DNA of 64,000 bases, taken from contig SVFT01000007.1 of NCBI GenBank assembly GCA_015056735.1, positions 1 through 64,000 on the forward strand, written 5' to 3'. Origin of the DNA: Lachnospiraceae bacterium (lineage in GTDB: Bacteria > Bacillota > Clostridia > Lachnospirales > Lachnospiraceae). Shown piece by piece: positions 1 to 8,207 of the stretch; the stretch's first letter is position 1, and each line of letters begins with the position of its first letter. Made by a program: the position numbers and the translations under genes. The notes under the pieces are model-generated. The model was given only the letters and a program-made list of their open reading frames with translations, ran no database searches and had not been told where the DNA came from.

Positions 1-51
1 AGCACAGTAATGTGTTCAGCTGAATGTTACTAATCGGTCGAGGGCTTGACC
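1..51 (+). rRNA. 23S ribosomal RNA, 3' end (partial)
   Basis: The first ~51 bases match the conserved 3' tail of bacterial 23S rRNA, ending in the near-invariant ggtcgagggcttgacc. The rest of the gene lies before the window. The exact mature 3' end is estimated from the usual CUUGACC terminus. A hairpin terminator follows within 100 bases. Confidence 0.9.
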
Positions 52-87
52 AAAGTAAGGACAAACATTTGGAGAGATGATTTGGTG

Positions 88-112
88 TTCGGTTTTGAAG
101 GTATGAACCGAA
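88..112 (+). other. rRNA trailer hairpin (no 5S gene)
   Basis: In the 66 bases between the 23S end and the terminator a 7-bp stem, TTCGGTT / AACCGAA, closes an 11-base loop. It may be part of the rRNA processing region. The spacer is too short for a ~117-base 5S rRNA and shows no 5S motifs, so the operon seems to end without a distal 5S gene. Confidence 0.4.
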
Positions 113-117
113 ATTGT

Positions 118-148
118 AAGAGAGCTTATTGTGGCTCTCTTTTTTTTC
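118..148 (+). terminator. Terminator of the rRNA operon
   Basis: A perfect 8-bp stem AAGAGAGC / GCTCTCTT with an 8-base loop is followed by an unbroken run of T to position 148. This is a classic intrinsic terminator that isolates the rRNA transcript from cheV. Confidence 0.9.
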
Positions 149-208
149 AGTTTAGGAAAACTTTACAAATAAGTTTGCTATTTTTTTGTGTTTTTTTCTG
201 AAAATATA

Positions 209-217
209 TGCTATACT
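209..217 (+). promoter_or_regulatory. Extended -10 promoter of cheV
   Basis: TGCTATACT is an extended -10 element (TG-n-TATACT) about 55 bases upstream of the cheV start. No good -35 hexamer lies at the normal distance, which fits an extended -10 promoter. No sigma-28 motif was seen. Confidence 0.55.
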
Positions 218-270
218 AGAAAAAAGTATTTGCGGATACATGAAATCTTGCAGATGTGAGAGGTGAAGGC

Positions 271-1164
271 ATGGATACAAAAATCTTATTGGAGAATGGT
301 ACAAACGAACTTGAGGTATTGGAATTTACTTTGGATGGCAATTTTTACGGCATCAATGTAGCTAAGATCCGTGAGATCATCAATTACCAGGAAGTAACAC
401 CTGTTCCCAATTCTCATCCCAGTATTGAAGGTATATTTATGCCCCGTGATAAGATGATCACGGCGATTGATCTGAAGAATTGTTTGCAGAGAGGTGAATC
501 CAAGCCCGGCGGACTTTTCATCATTACGAACTTTAACAAATTGGATATCGCGTTCCATGTTGATTCTGTTGTTGGTATCCACAGAGTTTCCTGGAAAGAT
601 ATCATTAAACCGGATTCCACCGTTTCCAGTACAGAAGAAGGTATTTCAACCGGTATTATCAAGCTGGAAGACAAGCTGATCATCATCCTTGATTTTGAGA
701 AGATCATTTCCGACATTAATCCGGAGACAGGCCTTCGTGTTCAGGAGATCGATGAACTTGGACAGCGCGAGAGAAGCAATGTGCCGATCCTGATCGCGGA
801 AGATTCCGCACTTTTGAATAAATTGATCGTAGATTCCCTTAAGAAGGCCGGCTATGATAATCTGATCCATACTGAAAACGGTCAGCAGGCATGGGATGTG
901 ATCAGGGAGTGTAAAGCGGAAGGAACACTTCGCGACCATGTACAGTGTGTTGTTACTGATATTGAAATGCCGCTTATGGACGGTCACCGTCTTACCAAAT
1001 TGATCAAAGACGACGATGCTACGAAGGACATTCCGGTCGTTATTTTCTCATCGCTTGTGAATGAAGAGATGAGGAGAAAAGGAGAAGCGCTTGGAGCAAA
1101 TGCGCAGCTTTCCAAGCCGGAGATCGGCAACCTTGTTAAGATCATTGACAGTCTTGTAAAATAA
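271..1164 (+). CDS. cheV: Chemotaxis protein CheV (CheW-receiver fusion)
   Basis: This protein couples chemoreceptors to the CheA kinase and tunes adaptation through a phosphorylatable receiver. Residues ~10-150 form a CheW-like domain; residues ~168-297 form a response-regulator receiver with phospho-acceptor Asp230 in TDIEMP and the conserved Lys282 in SKPE. The length of 297 aa is normal for CheV. I place the start at the ATG at 271, behind AGGTG with a 5-base gap, rather than the in-frame GTG at 256. An extended -10 promoter lies upstream and a 10-bp hairpin follows. No other chemotaxis gene is adjacent, so it acts with a system encoded elsewhere. It implies a motile host. Confidence 0.92.
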   Translation: MDTKILLENGTNELEVLEFTLDGNFYGINVAKIREIINYQEVTPVPNSHPSIEGIFMPRDKMITAIDLKNCLQRGESKPGGLFIITNFNKLDIAFHVDSVVGIHRVSWKDIIKPDSTVSSTEEGISTGIIKLEDKLIIILDFEKIISDINPETGLRVQEIDELGQRERSNVPILIAEDSALLNKLIVDSLKKAGYDNLIHTENGQQAWDVIRECKAEGTLRDHVQCVVTDIEMPLMDGHRLTKLIKDDDATKDIPVVIFSSLVNEEMRRKGEALGANAQLSKPEIGNLVKIIDSLVK

Positions 1165-1175
1165 GAGATCTTATG

Positions 1176-1198
1176 CAAGCCGGGATTTTCCCGGCTTG
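1176..1198 (+). terminator. Hairpin after cheV
   Basis: A 10-bp stem CAAGCCGGGA / TCCCGGCTTG with a 3-base loop is followed by a weak T-rich tail (tttcatgtt). It probably terminates or attenuates transcription between cheV and the next gene. Confidence 0.6.
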
Positions 1199-1229
1199 TT
1201 TCATGTTAAGCAAAGGACGGAGTGCGTAG

Positions 1230-1730
1230 ATGATGCAGAAACAGGAAGTGATCGATGCAATCGATCAGGCACAGATGGTGCTCGTCGGTATCGGGGAAGA
1301 GTTTTCTTCTTGTGAAAAAAATGACTTGCAAGAGGCATATTCTGCCTTGGGTACATTGTTAAAAGACAAAAATTATTATATGATTACAGTGAGTGATGAT
1401 ACGTATATTCATGCGGCCGGTTTCCCGAAAGACAGGATATGTGAGCCTCTTTTGTACGGAGAGGCCCCGGAAGATCATGTGGACTGGATCCGCTATACCA
1501 AGTGGCTTCAGGGGACTTTGAACCATGACCTGTTGATCCTGGAATTGGGCGTTGGTTTATCGCGTCCCGGGATCATTCGTTTCCCGTTTGAAAAGATAAC
1601 GATGATCAATCAAAAGTCTTCACTGATCCGCATTCATGCGCATCTCTATCAGTTGCCCGAGGAACTGGCAGAAAGAGGGCACTCCGTTCAGGAAAATGCG
1701 CCATATTTTTTGAATCACATACATGAATAA
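1230..1730 (+). CDS. Short SIR2-like protein
   Basis: A 166-aa soluble protein that resembles a shortened sirtuin-type NAD-binding fold. An N-terminal strand-glycine turn (VLVGIGEEF, residues ~18-26) sits where sirtuins have GAG-x-S, and LILELGVGLSRPG (~102-114) resembles the later SIR2 core. It lacks the sirtuin catalytic HG pair and the zinc-ribbon cysteines, and it is much shorter than a working deacetylase, so enzymatic activity is doubtful. It has a ribosome site (aaaggacggag) and lies between cheV and a large acidic membrane protein, 23 bases before the latter, suggesting co-transcription. The function is not known. Confidence 0.55.
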   Translation: MMQKQEVIDAIDQAQMVLVGIGEEFSSCEKNDLQEAYSALGTLLKDKNYYMITVSDDTYIHAAGFPKDRICEPLLYGEAPEDHVDWIRYTKWLQGTLNHDLLILELGVGLSRPGIIRFPFEKITMINQKSSLIRIHAHLYQLPEELAERGHSVQENAPYFLNHIHE

Positions 1731-1753
1731 TCGAAAAACGGAGGTTTTTCCCA

Positions 1754-4423
1754 ATGGCCGGTAACGAAGATTACCTGGACAGCTTATTAAAGAATGTTTC
1801 TGACAACATTCCGTCCGATACCGCACTTAGTAAGCTCGCTGGTATGAAGGCGGAAGAGGTGGCTGATATGCCGACTTCTGTTCCGTTTGATGAGCTTTCA
1901 CTTGCCGACTTTCATCTCGATGATCTTTCGTTTGATGCACTTGATCCGGATGAACCGGAAGACGAGGAGCCGGAAGAAGTTGAGATCCCTGTCGTAGATC
2001 CCGCGGTAGAAGAACCCGTTCAAAGTGAGACAATCGACGAGATCCCCGCAGAAGCGGAGGTCTCTGTTCCTGTGCCCGAACCGGAGCCTGCAGCAACAGA
2101 GCCGCAGGAAGATCCGCGTGAGGCAGACATTCGTGATTTGATGGAACTTGGCAATATGATCGATGAGATCCGTGCGATCGATGAGATGGAGGATGACGAT
2201 GCGATCGAAATCCCACAGGTTCCCGAAGAAGTGACGGTAGAGGAGATGCCTGCGCCGGAAGAAATGCCGATTCCGGAAGAGCTTGCCGCAGAAGTACCGG
2301 CAGAGGAAATGCCTGCGCCGGAAGAAATGCCGATTCCGGAAGAGTCTGTCGCAGAAGTACCGGCAGAGGAGATGCCTGTGCCGGAAGAGATGCCGATTCC
2401 GGAAGAAATGTCGATCCCGGAAGAGCCTGCCGCAGAAGTACCGGCAGAGGAAATGCCGGTGTCGGATGAAGCGCCGATCCCTGAAGAACCTGTCGCAGAG
2501 GCACTTCCTTTGTCTGAGGATTCGACTGTCGACGGGACCGAGATCTCGGACGATATGTTGACGAGTGATATGATCGCTGCTCTTGAGCAGGCGTCAGATA
2601 CGTTTTCTGACGATGTGCTTCCACCTGATGCGATCGTTGACGGCGATGACGGTGAATCGATTGACCTTGGTGATCTTTTAGGCGATGAGTCGGGCGAACT
2701 CCCGGCGGACATTGCGGACGAGCTGGAATCCCTGCCGGATGATTTTCCGATCGAGAAGGTCATGCCGTCTGTAGATGAGATGCTTTTGATGGATCCGGAA
2801 GATGCTGCAGGTGATATCGATGATCTGGTAGCAAGCCTTGAAAAGGACGGCACTTTGGACGAACTTGGTCTGGGCGAAGGGGCGACTGCTTCTGAGGAGA
2901 CTCCTGCGTCTGAAATGCCTGCCACAGAGCCGGCCGAGGCCGCACCTTCTGCCGGAGAAGTTTCGGAGGCATCTGCCCCCGCAGAGAAGAAGAAAAAGGT
3001 CAGAAGGATCGACCCGGCTGAAGAATTCAGCGATATCGAGGGATTTGAATTTGATTTCCCGGAACTGCTCGACTATTTCCCCGAAATGGAGATCATAGAC
3101 GAGGAAGAGGAGGAAACACCTGACGCCGTTGAAGTTCCCGCACCGGAAGAACCTGTGCCGGATGAGCCTGCTCTTGATGAAAAGACCGCAGATGAGCTTG
3201 ACAGCCTTCTTTCGGATGAAAACGGTGAGATCGACCTTGGTGCGCTTGATCTTGATGCACTTCCTTCCATGGATGACATGGTTAAGGAGAATGCCGGTGT
3301 TGATGTAACGGATATGATCGATGCAATGGGAGAAGATGATGACGACCTTGCAGAGATCAGTGATCTTTTGAAAAAATCGGATAATGACGAGATGATCGCC
3401 GAACTGACGGGAGATGAAGAAGGCGAAGCTTCTGAAAGTGAAGAAGCTGAGGACGAGGCTGAGGAAGAACCCGATCAAAAGAAAAAGAAGCGCGAAAAGA
3501 AGAAGCGGAAGAAAGATGCCGATTCCGATGAGGAAGGCGAAGAGAAGGAAAAGAAGCCCGGATTCTTTAAGCGTCTTCTCGGAATCCTGTTTGAAGAAGA
3601 GGATGACGGTTCTATCCCGGAAGAATTGACGCAGATCGATCTTTCGGAAGAGAATATCGCGATCCTGCAGGAGATAGACGGCGAGAAAGCTGCCAAGAAA
3701 AAGAAGAAACTATTCAGCTTTGGCAAGAAGAAAGGTGCCGAAGGTGAAGGCGAGGGCGAGGAAGAGCCCAAGAAAAAGAAACCCAAAAAGGAAAAACCGA
3801 AAAAAGAGAAGAAACCAAAGAAAGAGAAGCCGCCGAAGGAGAAAAAGGAAAAAGAGCCTCAAAAGAAGCAGCGTCCGCTTGGCCGTAAGCGTGTTGCCGC
3901 AGCGTTTTTCCTGGCGCTTACCGTGCTTGGAGCGATCCTTCTTTTCACTGATTTTCTGCCCGGATTTATGGCGAAGAAATCCGCGAAGACTGCATTTGCG
4001 TCGGGCGATTATGAAAAAGTATATGATATCCTCGCAACACAGAGGCTTTCCGGTGATGAAGAAAGAATGCGAAAGGGCGCGATCATCTATATGCAGATCA
4101 AACAGCAGATCAATGCCTATGAAACGTTCGGCATGATGCAGGACAAGGAGTTACAGCAGATCGACGCGCTGATCTACGGCGTGAAGAAATATGCTCTTGT
4201 ACAGGAAGAAGCGATGGATGACGGTGTGGAAGAGCCTGTTCGCGGATTGTATCAGCAGATCTTAAGCATTTTACAGTCAAAATACGGCGTTTCGGAAGCG
4301 GACGCCAAGGAAGTTGCTTTTCTCGGTGACCGGATCGCATATACCAAAGCATTAAAGAAGATCATAGGTCAGGAGATCCCTTCTTTTGAGACAGAAGGCG
4401 AGAATCCGGAGGGAACACAGTAA
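1754..4423 (+). CDS. Charge-segregated single-pass membrane protein (unknown)
   Basis: I do not recognise a family for this 889-aa protein. Residues 1-~570 are strongly acidic and rich in Pro, Glu and Asp, including four tandem ~21-residue repeats (about residues 163-249). Lys-rich blocks follow at ~575-590 and ~672-706, split by a short amphipathic stretch (GFFKRLLGILF) near 598. One hydrophobic span (~714-737) then precedes a ~150-residue helical C-terminal region that resembles TPR-like repeats. By the positive-inside rule the long disordered part is cytoplasmic and the C-terminus outside. The start has GGAGG 9 bases upstream. Opposite-strand reading frames here are artefacts of the repeats. 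Its position after cheV and the SIR2-like gene is the only functional hint. Confidence 0.75.
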   Translation: MAGNEDYLDSLLKNVSDNIPSDTALSKLAGMKAEEVADMPTSVPFDELSLADFHLDDLSFDALDPDEPEDEEPEEVEIPVVDPAVEEPVQSETIDEIPAEAEVSVPVPEPEPAATEPQEDPREADIRDLMELGNMIDEIRAIDEMEDDDAIEIPQVPEEVTVEEMPAPEEMPIPEELAAEVPAEEMPAPEEMPIPEESVAEVPAEEMPVPEEMPIPEEMSIPEEPAAEVPAEEMPVSDEAPIPEEPVAEALPLSEDSTVDGTEISDDMLTSDMIAALEQASDTFSDDVLPPDAIVDGDDGESIDLGDLLGDESGELPADIADELESLPDDFPIEKVMPSVDEMLLMDPEDAAGDIDDLVASLEKDGTLDELGLGEGATASEETPASEMPATEPAEAAPSAGEVSEASAPAEKKKKVRRIDPAEEFSDIEGFEFDFPELLDYFPEMEIIDEEEEETPDAVEVPAPEEPVPDEPALDEKTADELDSLLSDENGEIDLGALDLDALPSMDDMVKENAGVDVTDMIDAMGEDDDDLAEISDLLKKSDNDEMIAELTGDEEGEASESEEAEDEAEEEPDQKKKKREKKKRKKDADSDEEGEEKEKKPGFFKRLLGILFEEEDDGSIPEELTQIDLSEENIAILQEIDGEKAAKKKKKLFSFGKKKGAEGEGEGEEEPKKKKPKKEKPKKEKKPKKEKPPKEKKEKEPQKKQRPLGRKRVAAAFFLALTVLGAILLFTDFLPGFMAKKSAKTAFASGDYEKVYDILATQRLSGDEERMRKGAIIYMQIKQQINAYETFGMMQDKELQQIDALIYGVKKYALVQEEAMDDGVEEPVRGLYQQILSILQSKYGVSEADAKEVAFLGDRIAYTKALKKIIGQEIPSFETEGENPEGTQ
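2240..2500 (+). repeat. In-frame tandem repeats (Glu/Pro/Met-rich)
   Basis: Four imperfect in-frame copies of a ~63-base unit encode variants of PAEEMPAPEEMPIPEE followed by a short AAEV-type linker. The third copy carries an extra EEMSIPEE step. The DNA copies are nearly identical, which suggests recent expansion and possible length variation between strains. Confidence 0.85.
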
Positions 4424-4428
4424 AAATC

Positions 4429-5046
4429 ATGATAGCCATAATCGACTATGATGCGGGTAATATAAAGAGTGTTGAAAAGGCTCTTGAATACCTGCGGGCG
4501 GACTACATTTTAACAAAAGACCCGAGTGCACTTATGGCGGCGGATCACGTGATCCTGCCGGGCGTCGGTGCATTCGGGGATGCAATGGACAAGATTCGAT
4601 CTTCGGGGCTTGTTCCTGTGATCAACAGGATCATTCAGGCGGGGACCCCGTTTTTAGGGGTATGTCTCGGACTTCAGCTTCTGTTTGAAGAGAGTGAGGA
4701 AGCGCCCGGAATTCCGGGGCTTGGTATCTTAAAAGGACGTATTTTAAAGATCCCCCGCAAGGAAGGATTAAAGATCCCGCAGATCGGCTGGAATTCACTT
4801 CAGTTTCCGAACCGCGGGCGTCTTTTTGACGGGATAGATGAGAATTCGTTTGTTTATTTTGTGCATTCCTATTACCTGAAAGCGGATGATCCTTCCATCG
4901 TGACAGCAACGTGTGAGTATGGCGTGACTGTGCATGCCTCCGTGGAGAGCGGGAACATTTTTGCATGCCAGTTTCATCCGGAAAAGAGTTCCGAAACAGG
5001 TCTTTGGATCCTTCGGAATTTCATTGCCGTTCAGAAGGAGGGATAG
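4429..5046 (+). CDS. hisH: Imidazole glycerol phosphate synthase, glutaminase subunit
   Basis: HisH hydrolyses glutamine and channels ammonia to HisF for the fifth step of histidine synthesis. The class I amidotransferase triad is visible: Cys79 in GVCLG, and His183 with Glu185 in QFHPEK. The length of 205 aa is normal. GGAGGG lies 15 bases before the ATG, and the gene begins 5 bases after the preceding membrane-protein gene. hisF follows after 2 bases, so the two subunits are translated together. The other his genes are not in this window. Confidence 0.95.
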   Translation: MIAIIDYDAGNIKSVEKALEYLRADYILTKDPSALMAADHVILPGVGAFGDAMDKIRSSGLVPVINRIIQAGTPFLGVCLGLQLLFEESEEAPGIPGLGILKGRILKIPRKEGLKIPQIGWNSLQFPNRGRLFDGIDENSFVYFVHSYYLKADDPSIVTATCEYGVTVHASVESGNIFACQFHPEKSSETGLWILRNFIAVQKEG

Positions 5047-5048
5047 CC

Positions 5049-5810
5049 ATGTTTACCAAAAGGATCATTCCCTGCCTTGACGTAAACGGTGGGAGGGTTG
5101 TAAAAGGCGTAAATTTTGTGGATCTGCGGGATGCAGGTGATCCGGTAGAGATCGCGTCTGCTTATGATAAAGCCGGAGCGGATGAACTTGTCTTCTTGGA
5201 TATTACGGCGACAAGCGATGCAAGAGCCACGGTCGTGGACATGGTCAGGCGTGTGGCACAGCAGGTCTTCATTCCGTTTACCGTCGGCGGCGGGATCCGT
5301 ACCGTTGATGATTTTAAGATCATGTTGCGGGAAGGCGCTGATAAAGTGTCCGTGAATTCTTCGGCGATCGACAGACCTGAGCTGATCTCAGATGCGGCAG
5401 AGCGATTCGGAAGCCAGTGTGTTGTGGTTGCGATCGATGCCAGACGACGACCGGATGGAAGCGGCTGGAATGTATATAAGGCCGGGGGCCGGATCGATAC
5501 CGGGCTGGATGCCATAATGTGGGCCGAAAAGGCATGCAGACTGGGTGCGGGAGAGATCCTTCTGACCAGTATGGATGGTGACGGAACAAAGGCCGGATAT
5601 GATATTGCTCTTACAAGGACGATATCCGAGCATGTTTCGATCCCCGTGATCGCGTCGGGCGGAGCGGGTTCCTGTGAACATTTTTATGAAGCGCTGACAG
5701 AAGGCAAGGCGGATGCGGCGCTTGCGGCATCTCTGTTCCACTATAAGGAGCTGGAGATCAAAGAAGTGAAAGAATATCTGCGCGGGAAGGGTGTTCCCGT
5801 GCGGCTTTAG
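5049..5810 (+). CDS. hisF: Imidazole glycerol phosphate synthase, cyclase subunit
   Basis: HisF is the TIM-barrel partner of HisH. It makes imidazole glycerol phosphate and AICAR from PRFAR and ammonia. Asp11 (PCLDV) and Asp130 (AIDAR), the two catalytic residues, are present in the standard numbering. The ATG at 5049 follows GGAGGG in the end of hisH and gives a normal 253-aa enzyme; the reading frame is open further upstream, but that part overlaps hisH and is not coding in this frame. Confidence 0.96.
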   Translation: MFTKRIIPCLDVNGGRVVKGVNFVDLRDAGDPVEIASAYDKAGADELVFLDITATSDARATVVDMVRRVAQQVFIPFTVGGGIRTVDDFKIMLREGADKVSVNSSAIDRPELISDAAERFGSQCVVVAIDARRRPDGSGWNVYKAGGRIDTGLDAIMWAEKACRLGAGEILLTSMDGDGTKAGYDIALTRTISEHVSIPVIASGGAGSCEHFYEALTEGKADAALAASLFHYKELEIKEVKEYLRGKGVPVRL

Positions 5811-5821
5811 GAGATGACAGT

Positions 5822-6499
5822 ATGCCGCCGATCAGTAACGACTGGCTGAAACCGCTGCAGGCGGAATTTGCAAAACCGTACTATAAGGAATTGTATCGTA
5901 AGGTGACGGATGCCTATAAACGTGAGAAGGTTTTCCCGCCGATGGATGATATTTTTAATGCATTTCACCTGACCCCGCTTCGGGATGTGAAGGTCGTGAT
6001 CCTCGGGCAGGACCCTTATTTTAACGATCAGCAGGCGCACGGACTCTGCTTTTCCGTCAAGCCTGAGGTAGATGTTCCGCCGTCACTTGTCAATATCTAT
6101 CAGGAATTGCATGATGACCTGGGGTGTTACATTCCGGATAACGGGTATCTGGTAAAATGGGCCAAACAGGGAGTCCTTCTTTTAAATACCGTTTTGACGG
6201 TCAGAGCTTATCAGGCCAATTCACATCGCGGGATCGGCTGGGAACAGTTCACTGATGCAGTCATTCGCATTCTGGATGCGCAGGACCGGCCGATCGTATT
6301 CATTTTGTGGGGGCGTCCGGCGCAGCAAAAGAAAGCAATGCTTCATAATCCGAACCACTTGATCCTTGAAGCGCCTCATCCGAGTCCTCTCTCTGCATAC
6401 AGGGGATTTTTCGGGAGCAAACCGTTTAGTAAGACAAACGAATTCCTTACAAAAAACGGGCTTGCACCCATTGACTGGCAGATCGAGAACAGGGCGTAA
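5822..6499 (+). CDS. ung: Uracil-DNA glycosylase
   Basis: This base-excision repair enzyme removes uracil from DNA. The family 1 signature GQDPY carries catalytic Asp64 in the standard position, and HPSPLSAYRG supplies the catalytic His186 and the minor-groove loop. Its 225 aa match the family. The ATG at 5822 is preceded by TAGGAG that overlaps the hisF stop region, so it is probably the third gene of a hisH-hisF-ung transcript. Confidence 0.97.
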   Translation: MPPISNDWLKPLQAEFAKPYYKELYRKVTDAYKREKVFPPMDDIFNAFHLTPLRDVKVVILGQDPYFNDQQAHGLCFSVKPEVDVPPSLVNIYQELHDDLGCYIPDNGYLVKWAKQGVLLLNTVLTVRAYQANSHRGIGWEQFTDAVIRILDAQDRPIVFILWGRPAQQKKAMLHNPNHLILEAPHPSPLSAYRGFFGSKPFSKTNEFLTKNGLAPIDWQIENRA

Positions 6500-6515
6500 A
6501 CAGCGAAAAAATGAT

Positions 6516-6547
6516 TTGTCAAACATAGGGAAGTATGATACTATAAT
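6516..6547 (+). promoter_or_regulatory. Promoter of tRNA-Leu
   Basis: TTGTCA at 6516-6521 is followed by overlapping -10 candidates: TACTAT at a 17-base spacer (6539-6544) and TATAAT at 20 bases (6542-6547). It lies ~17-20 bases upstream of the tRNA 5' end. Confidence 0.65.
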
Positions 6548-6563
6548 TTTCGGTGTTGCAAGC

Positions 6564-6646
6564 GCCGGCGTGTCGGAATGGCAGACGAGGCAGACTCAAA
6601 ATCTGTTGTGGGCAACCACGTGCGGGTTCAAGTCCCGCCGCCGGCA
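6564..6646 (+). tRNA. tRNA-Leu (anticodon CAA)
   Basis: The cloverleaf folds fully. The acceptor stem GCCGGCG (6564-6570) pairs with CGCCGGC (6639-6645). The anticodon loop CTCAAAA gives CAA, which reads UUG. A long variable arm is present, as in leucine tRNAs. The T stem GCGGG/CCCGC encloses TTCAAGT, and the discriminator base is A6646. CCA is not encoded. Confidence 0.96.
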
Positions 6647-6661
6647 TTATCATACGATGTG

Positions 6662-6690
6662 AATGAGCGTGGATATCCACGCTCATTTTT
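6662..6690 (+). terminator. Terminator of tRNA-Leu
   Basis: AATGAGCGTGGAT (6662-6674) is directly followed by its exact reverse complement (6675-6687), then T residues. It is a perfect 26-base palindrome that acts as a strong hairpin terminator. Confidence 0.85.
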
Positions 6691-6719
6691 CAACCACGGA
6701 TCTTTAGGAGAGCCTTACG

Positions 6720-8093
6720 ATGGAACAGACTGGGTCTTTTGGAAAGACGAACCTTTTGGAGGGCGTGATCTGGAAACAGCAGCTCAGGTTCTTTTTTCCG
6801 ATCCTGTTTGGGATCTTTTTTCAACAATTGTATAATACGGCTGATGCGCTGATCGTCGGACAGTTTGTCGGCAAAGAGGCACTCGCATGCGTGATCGGGT
6901 CCCCGAATACTTTGACCACGCTGATCATCGGATTTTTCAACGGTCTTTCGATGGGTGCGATGGTAGAAGTATCGCACTATTTCGGGGCGAGAGATTTTGA
7001 CAGACTGAATCGCAGCGTATATACGGTATTTGTCCTGTCTGCCGTTGGGGCGGTGATCATTTCGGCGCTGTTTTGCTTTTTCATGCCGACGATCCTGACG
7101 ATCATGCATACCCCCGCGGACCTGATGGACGGATCCCTTTTGTATCTGTACATCTATTTCGGGTGCATCATTTTTTCGTTCCTGTACAATTCAGGTTCCG
7201 CGATCCTGCGCGCGATCGGCGATTCAAGGCGGCCCATGCTGTATCTGATCGTCTGTTGTCTGCTGAATATCGGGCTGGATATCCTGTTTGTGGCTGTTTT
7301 GCATTGGGGGATCGCCGGGGCAGCGTTTGCCACGATCCTTTCGCAGGCGATCAGTGCACTTCTTGTGATCAGGATCGTTTTCTTTCACATTGAAGAGCTT
7401 CACCTGAAGATCCGGAATATCCGGGCTGACATGCGGATCCTGCGCAATATGCTTCGTCTTGGACTTCCGGCGGGATTTCAATCCGTGATGTATGATGTGG
7501 CGAATATGACGATCATGACCGCGATCAACGGGCTTGGTGTTGATACGGTTGCGGCGTATGGCGCGATCGGTAAGATCGATGCGCTGTTCTGGATGGTCAA
7601 TAATGCCTTTGGAACAACAGTAGCAACTTTCGTTGGTATTCATTACGGAGCCGGCAAGATCGAGCGATTGAAAAAAGGTGTGAAGCAGTGCCTGATCCTG
7701 TCATTGATCGCAGCGGCTTTCGTTTCCTGCATTCTGCTTTTTGGCTGCTGGCATTTTATATATGCATTTGTATCGGACGAGACAGTAGCGAACATCGGGC
7801 AGAATATGGTCTTTCATCTGGTGCCGTTTTATTTTGTCTTCGAGTTTGTGGAGATCCGGGTGAGTGCGCTTCGCGCTGAGGGCGATGTGATCGTCCCGGC
7901 CTGCATTGTTTTCCTGACGACATGTGTCCTTAGGATCATATGGATCAGTGTTTTGATGGCCGGAGGAGACTATAACTGCATTCAGGTCATCATGTGTTAT
8001 CCGGTCTCCTGGATCCTGAGTGCGATCGTGTTCAGCATCTATTTCGGACCCCGTCAGAACAAAATTCTGAAGGCGCTTGAAGGGACAAAATAA
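6720..8093 (+). CDS. MATE family efflux transporter
   Basis: This multidrug and toxic-compound exporter has twelve predicted membrane helices over 457 aa, in two MatE halves of about 1-225 and 235-457. It begins with the typical LRFFFPILFGIFFQQLYNTA first helix and the ADALIVGQFVG motif. It is probably Na+ or H+ driven in the cytoplasmic membrane; the substrate cannot be told. The start is set by TTAGGAG upstream of the ATG at 6720. It lies alone between the tRNA terminator and the ptsI promoter. Confidence 0.93.
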   Translation: MEQTGSFGKTNLLEGVIWKQQLRFFFPILFGIFFQQLYNTADALIVGQFVGKEALACVIGSPNTLTTLIIGFFNGLSMGAMVEVSHYFGARDFDRLNRSVYTVFVLSAVGAVIISALFCFFMPTILTIMHTPADLMDGSLLYLYIYFGCIIFSFLYNSGSAILRAIGDSRRPMLYLIVCCLLNIGLDILFVAVLHWGIAGAAFATILSQAISALLVIRIVFFHIEELHLKIRNIRADMRILRNMLRLGLPAGFQSVMYDVANMTIMTAINGLGVDTVAAYGAIGKIDALFWMVNNAFGTTVATFVGIHYGAGKIERLKKGVKQCLILSLIAAAFVSCILLFGCWHFIYAFVSDETVANIGQNMVFHLVPFYFVFEFVEIRVSALRAEGDVIVPACIVFLTTCVLRIIWISVLMAGGDYNCIQVIMCYPVSWILSAIVFSIYFGPRQNKILKALEGTK

Positions 8094-8117
8094 AATAGAC
8101 AAAAAGGGTCCGTTTTG

Positions 8118-8146
8118 TTGACATCAAAATTGATGGTTGGTATCAT
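8118..8146 (+). promoter_or_regulatory. Promoter of ptsI-ptsH
   Basis: TTGACA (8118-8123), a 17-base spacer and TATCAT (8141-8146) form a strong sigma-A promoter, with a predicted start near 8153 and a ~55-base leader before ptsI. Confidence 0.85.
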
Positions 8147-8207
8147 TTTAATGGGAAATAAGGAGTATTTCCTGTTGAAAAAATGAGACATTTTTAAGAG
8201 GGAATAA

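Noticed and set aside
52-117. 5S rRNA gene after 23S
   Set aside because: The space is too short and lacks the 5S stems.
256-270. GTG at 256 as the cheV start
   Set aside because: It would overlap the ribosome site that serves the ATG at 271.
2240-2500. CRISPR-like array
   Set aside because: The direct repeats are in-frame coding units without unique spacers.
1827-2925. Long minus-strand open frames (265 and 301 codons) over the repeat region
   Set aside because: They are Ser- or Pro/Arg-rich shadows of the tandem repeats in the plus-strand gene and have no ribosome site or conserved features.
2678-3478. Minus-strand frame of 266 codons
   Set aside because: Its composition is random and it lies wholly opposite the acidic membrane-protein gene.
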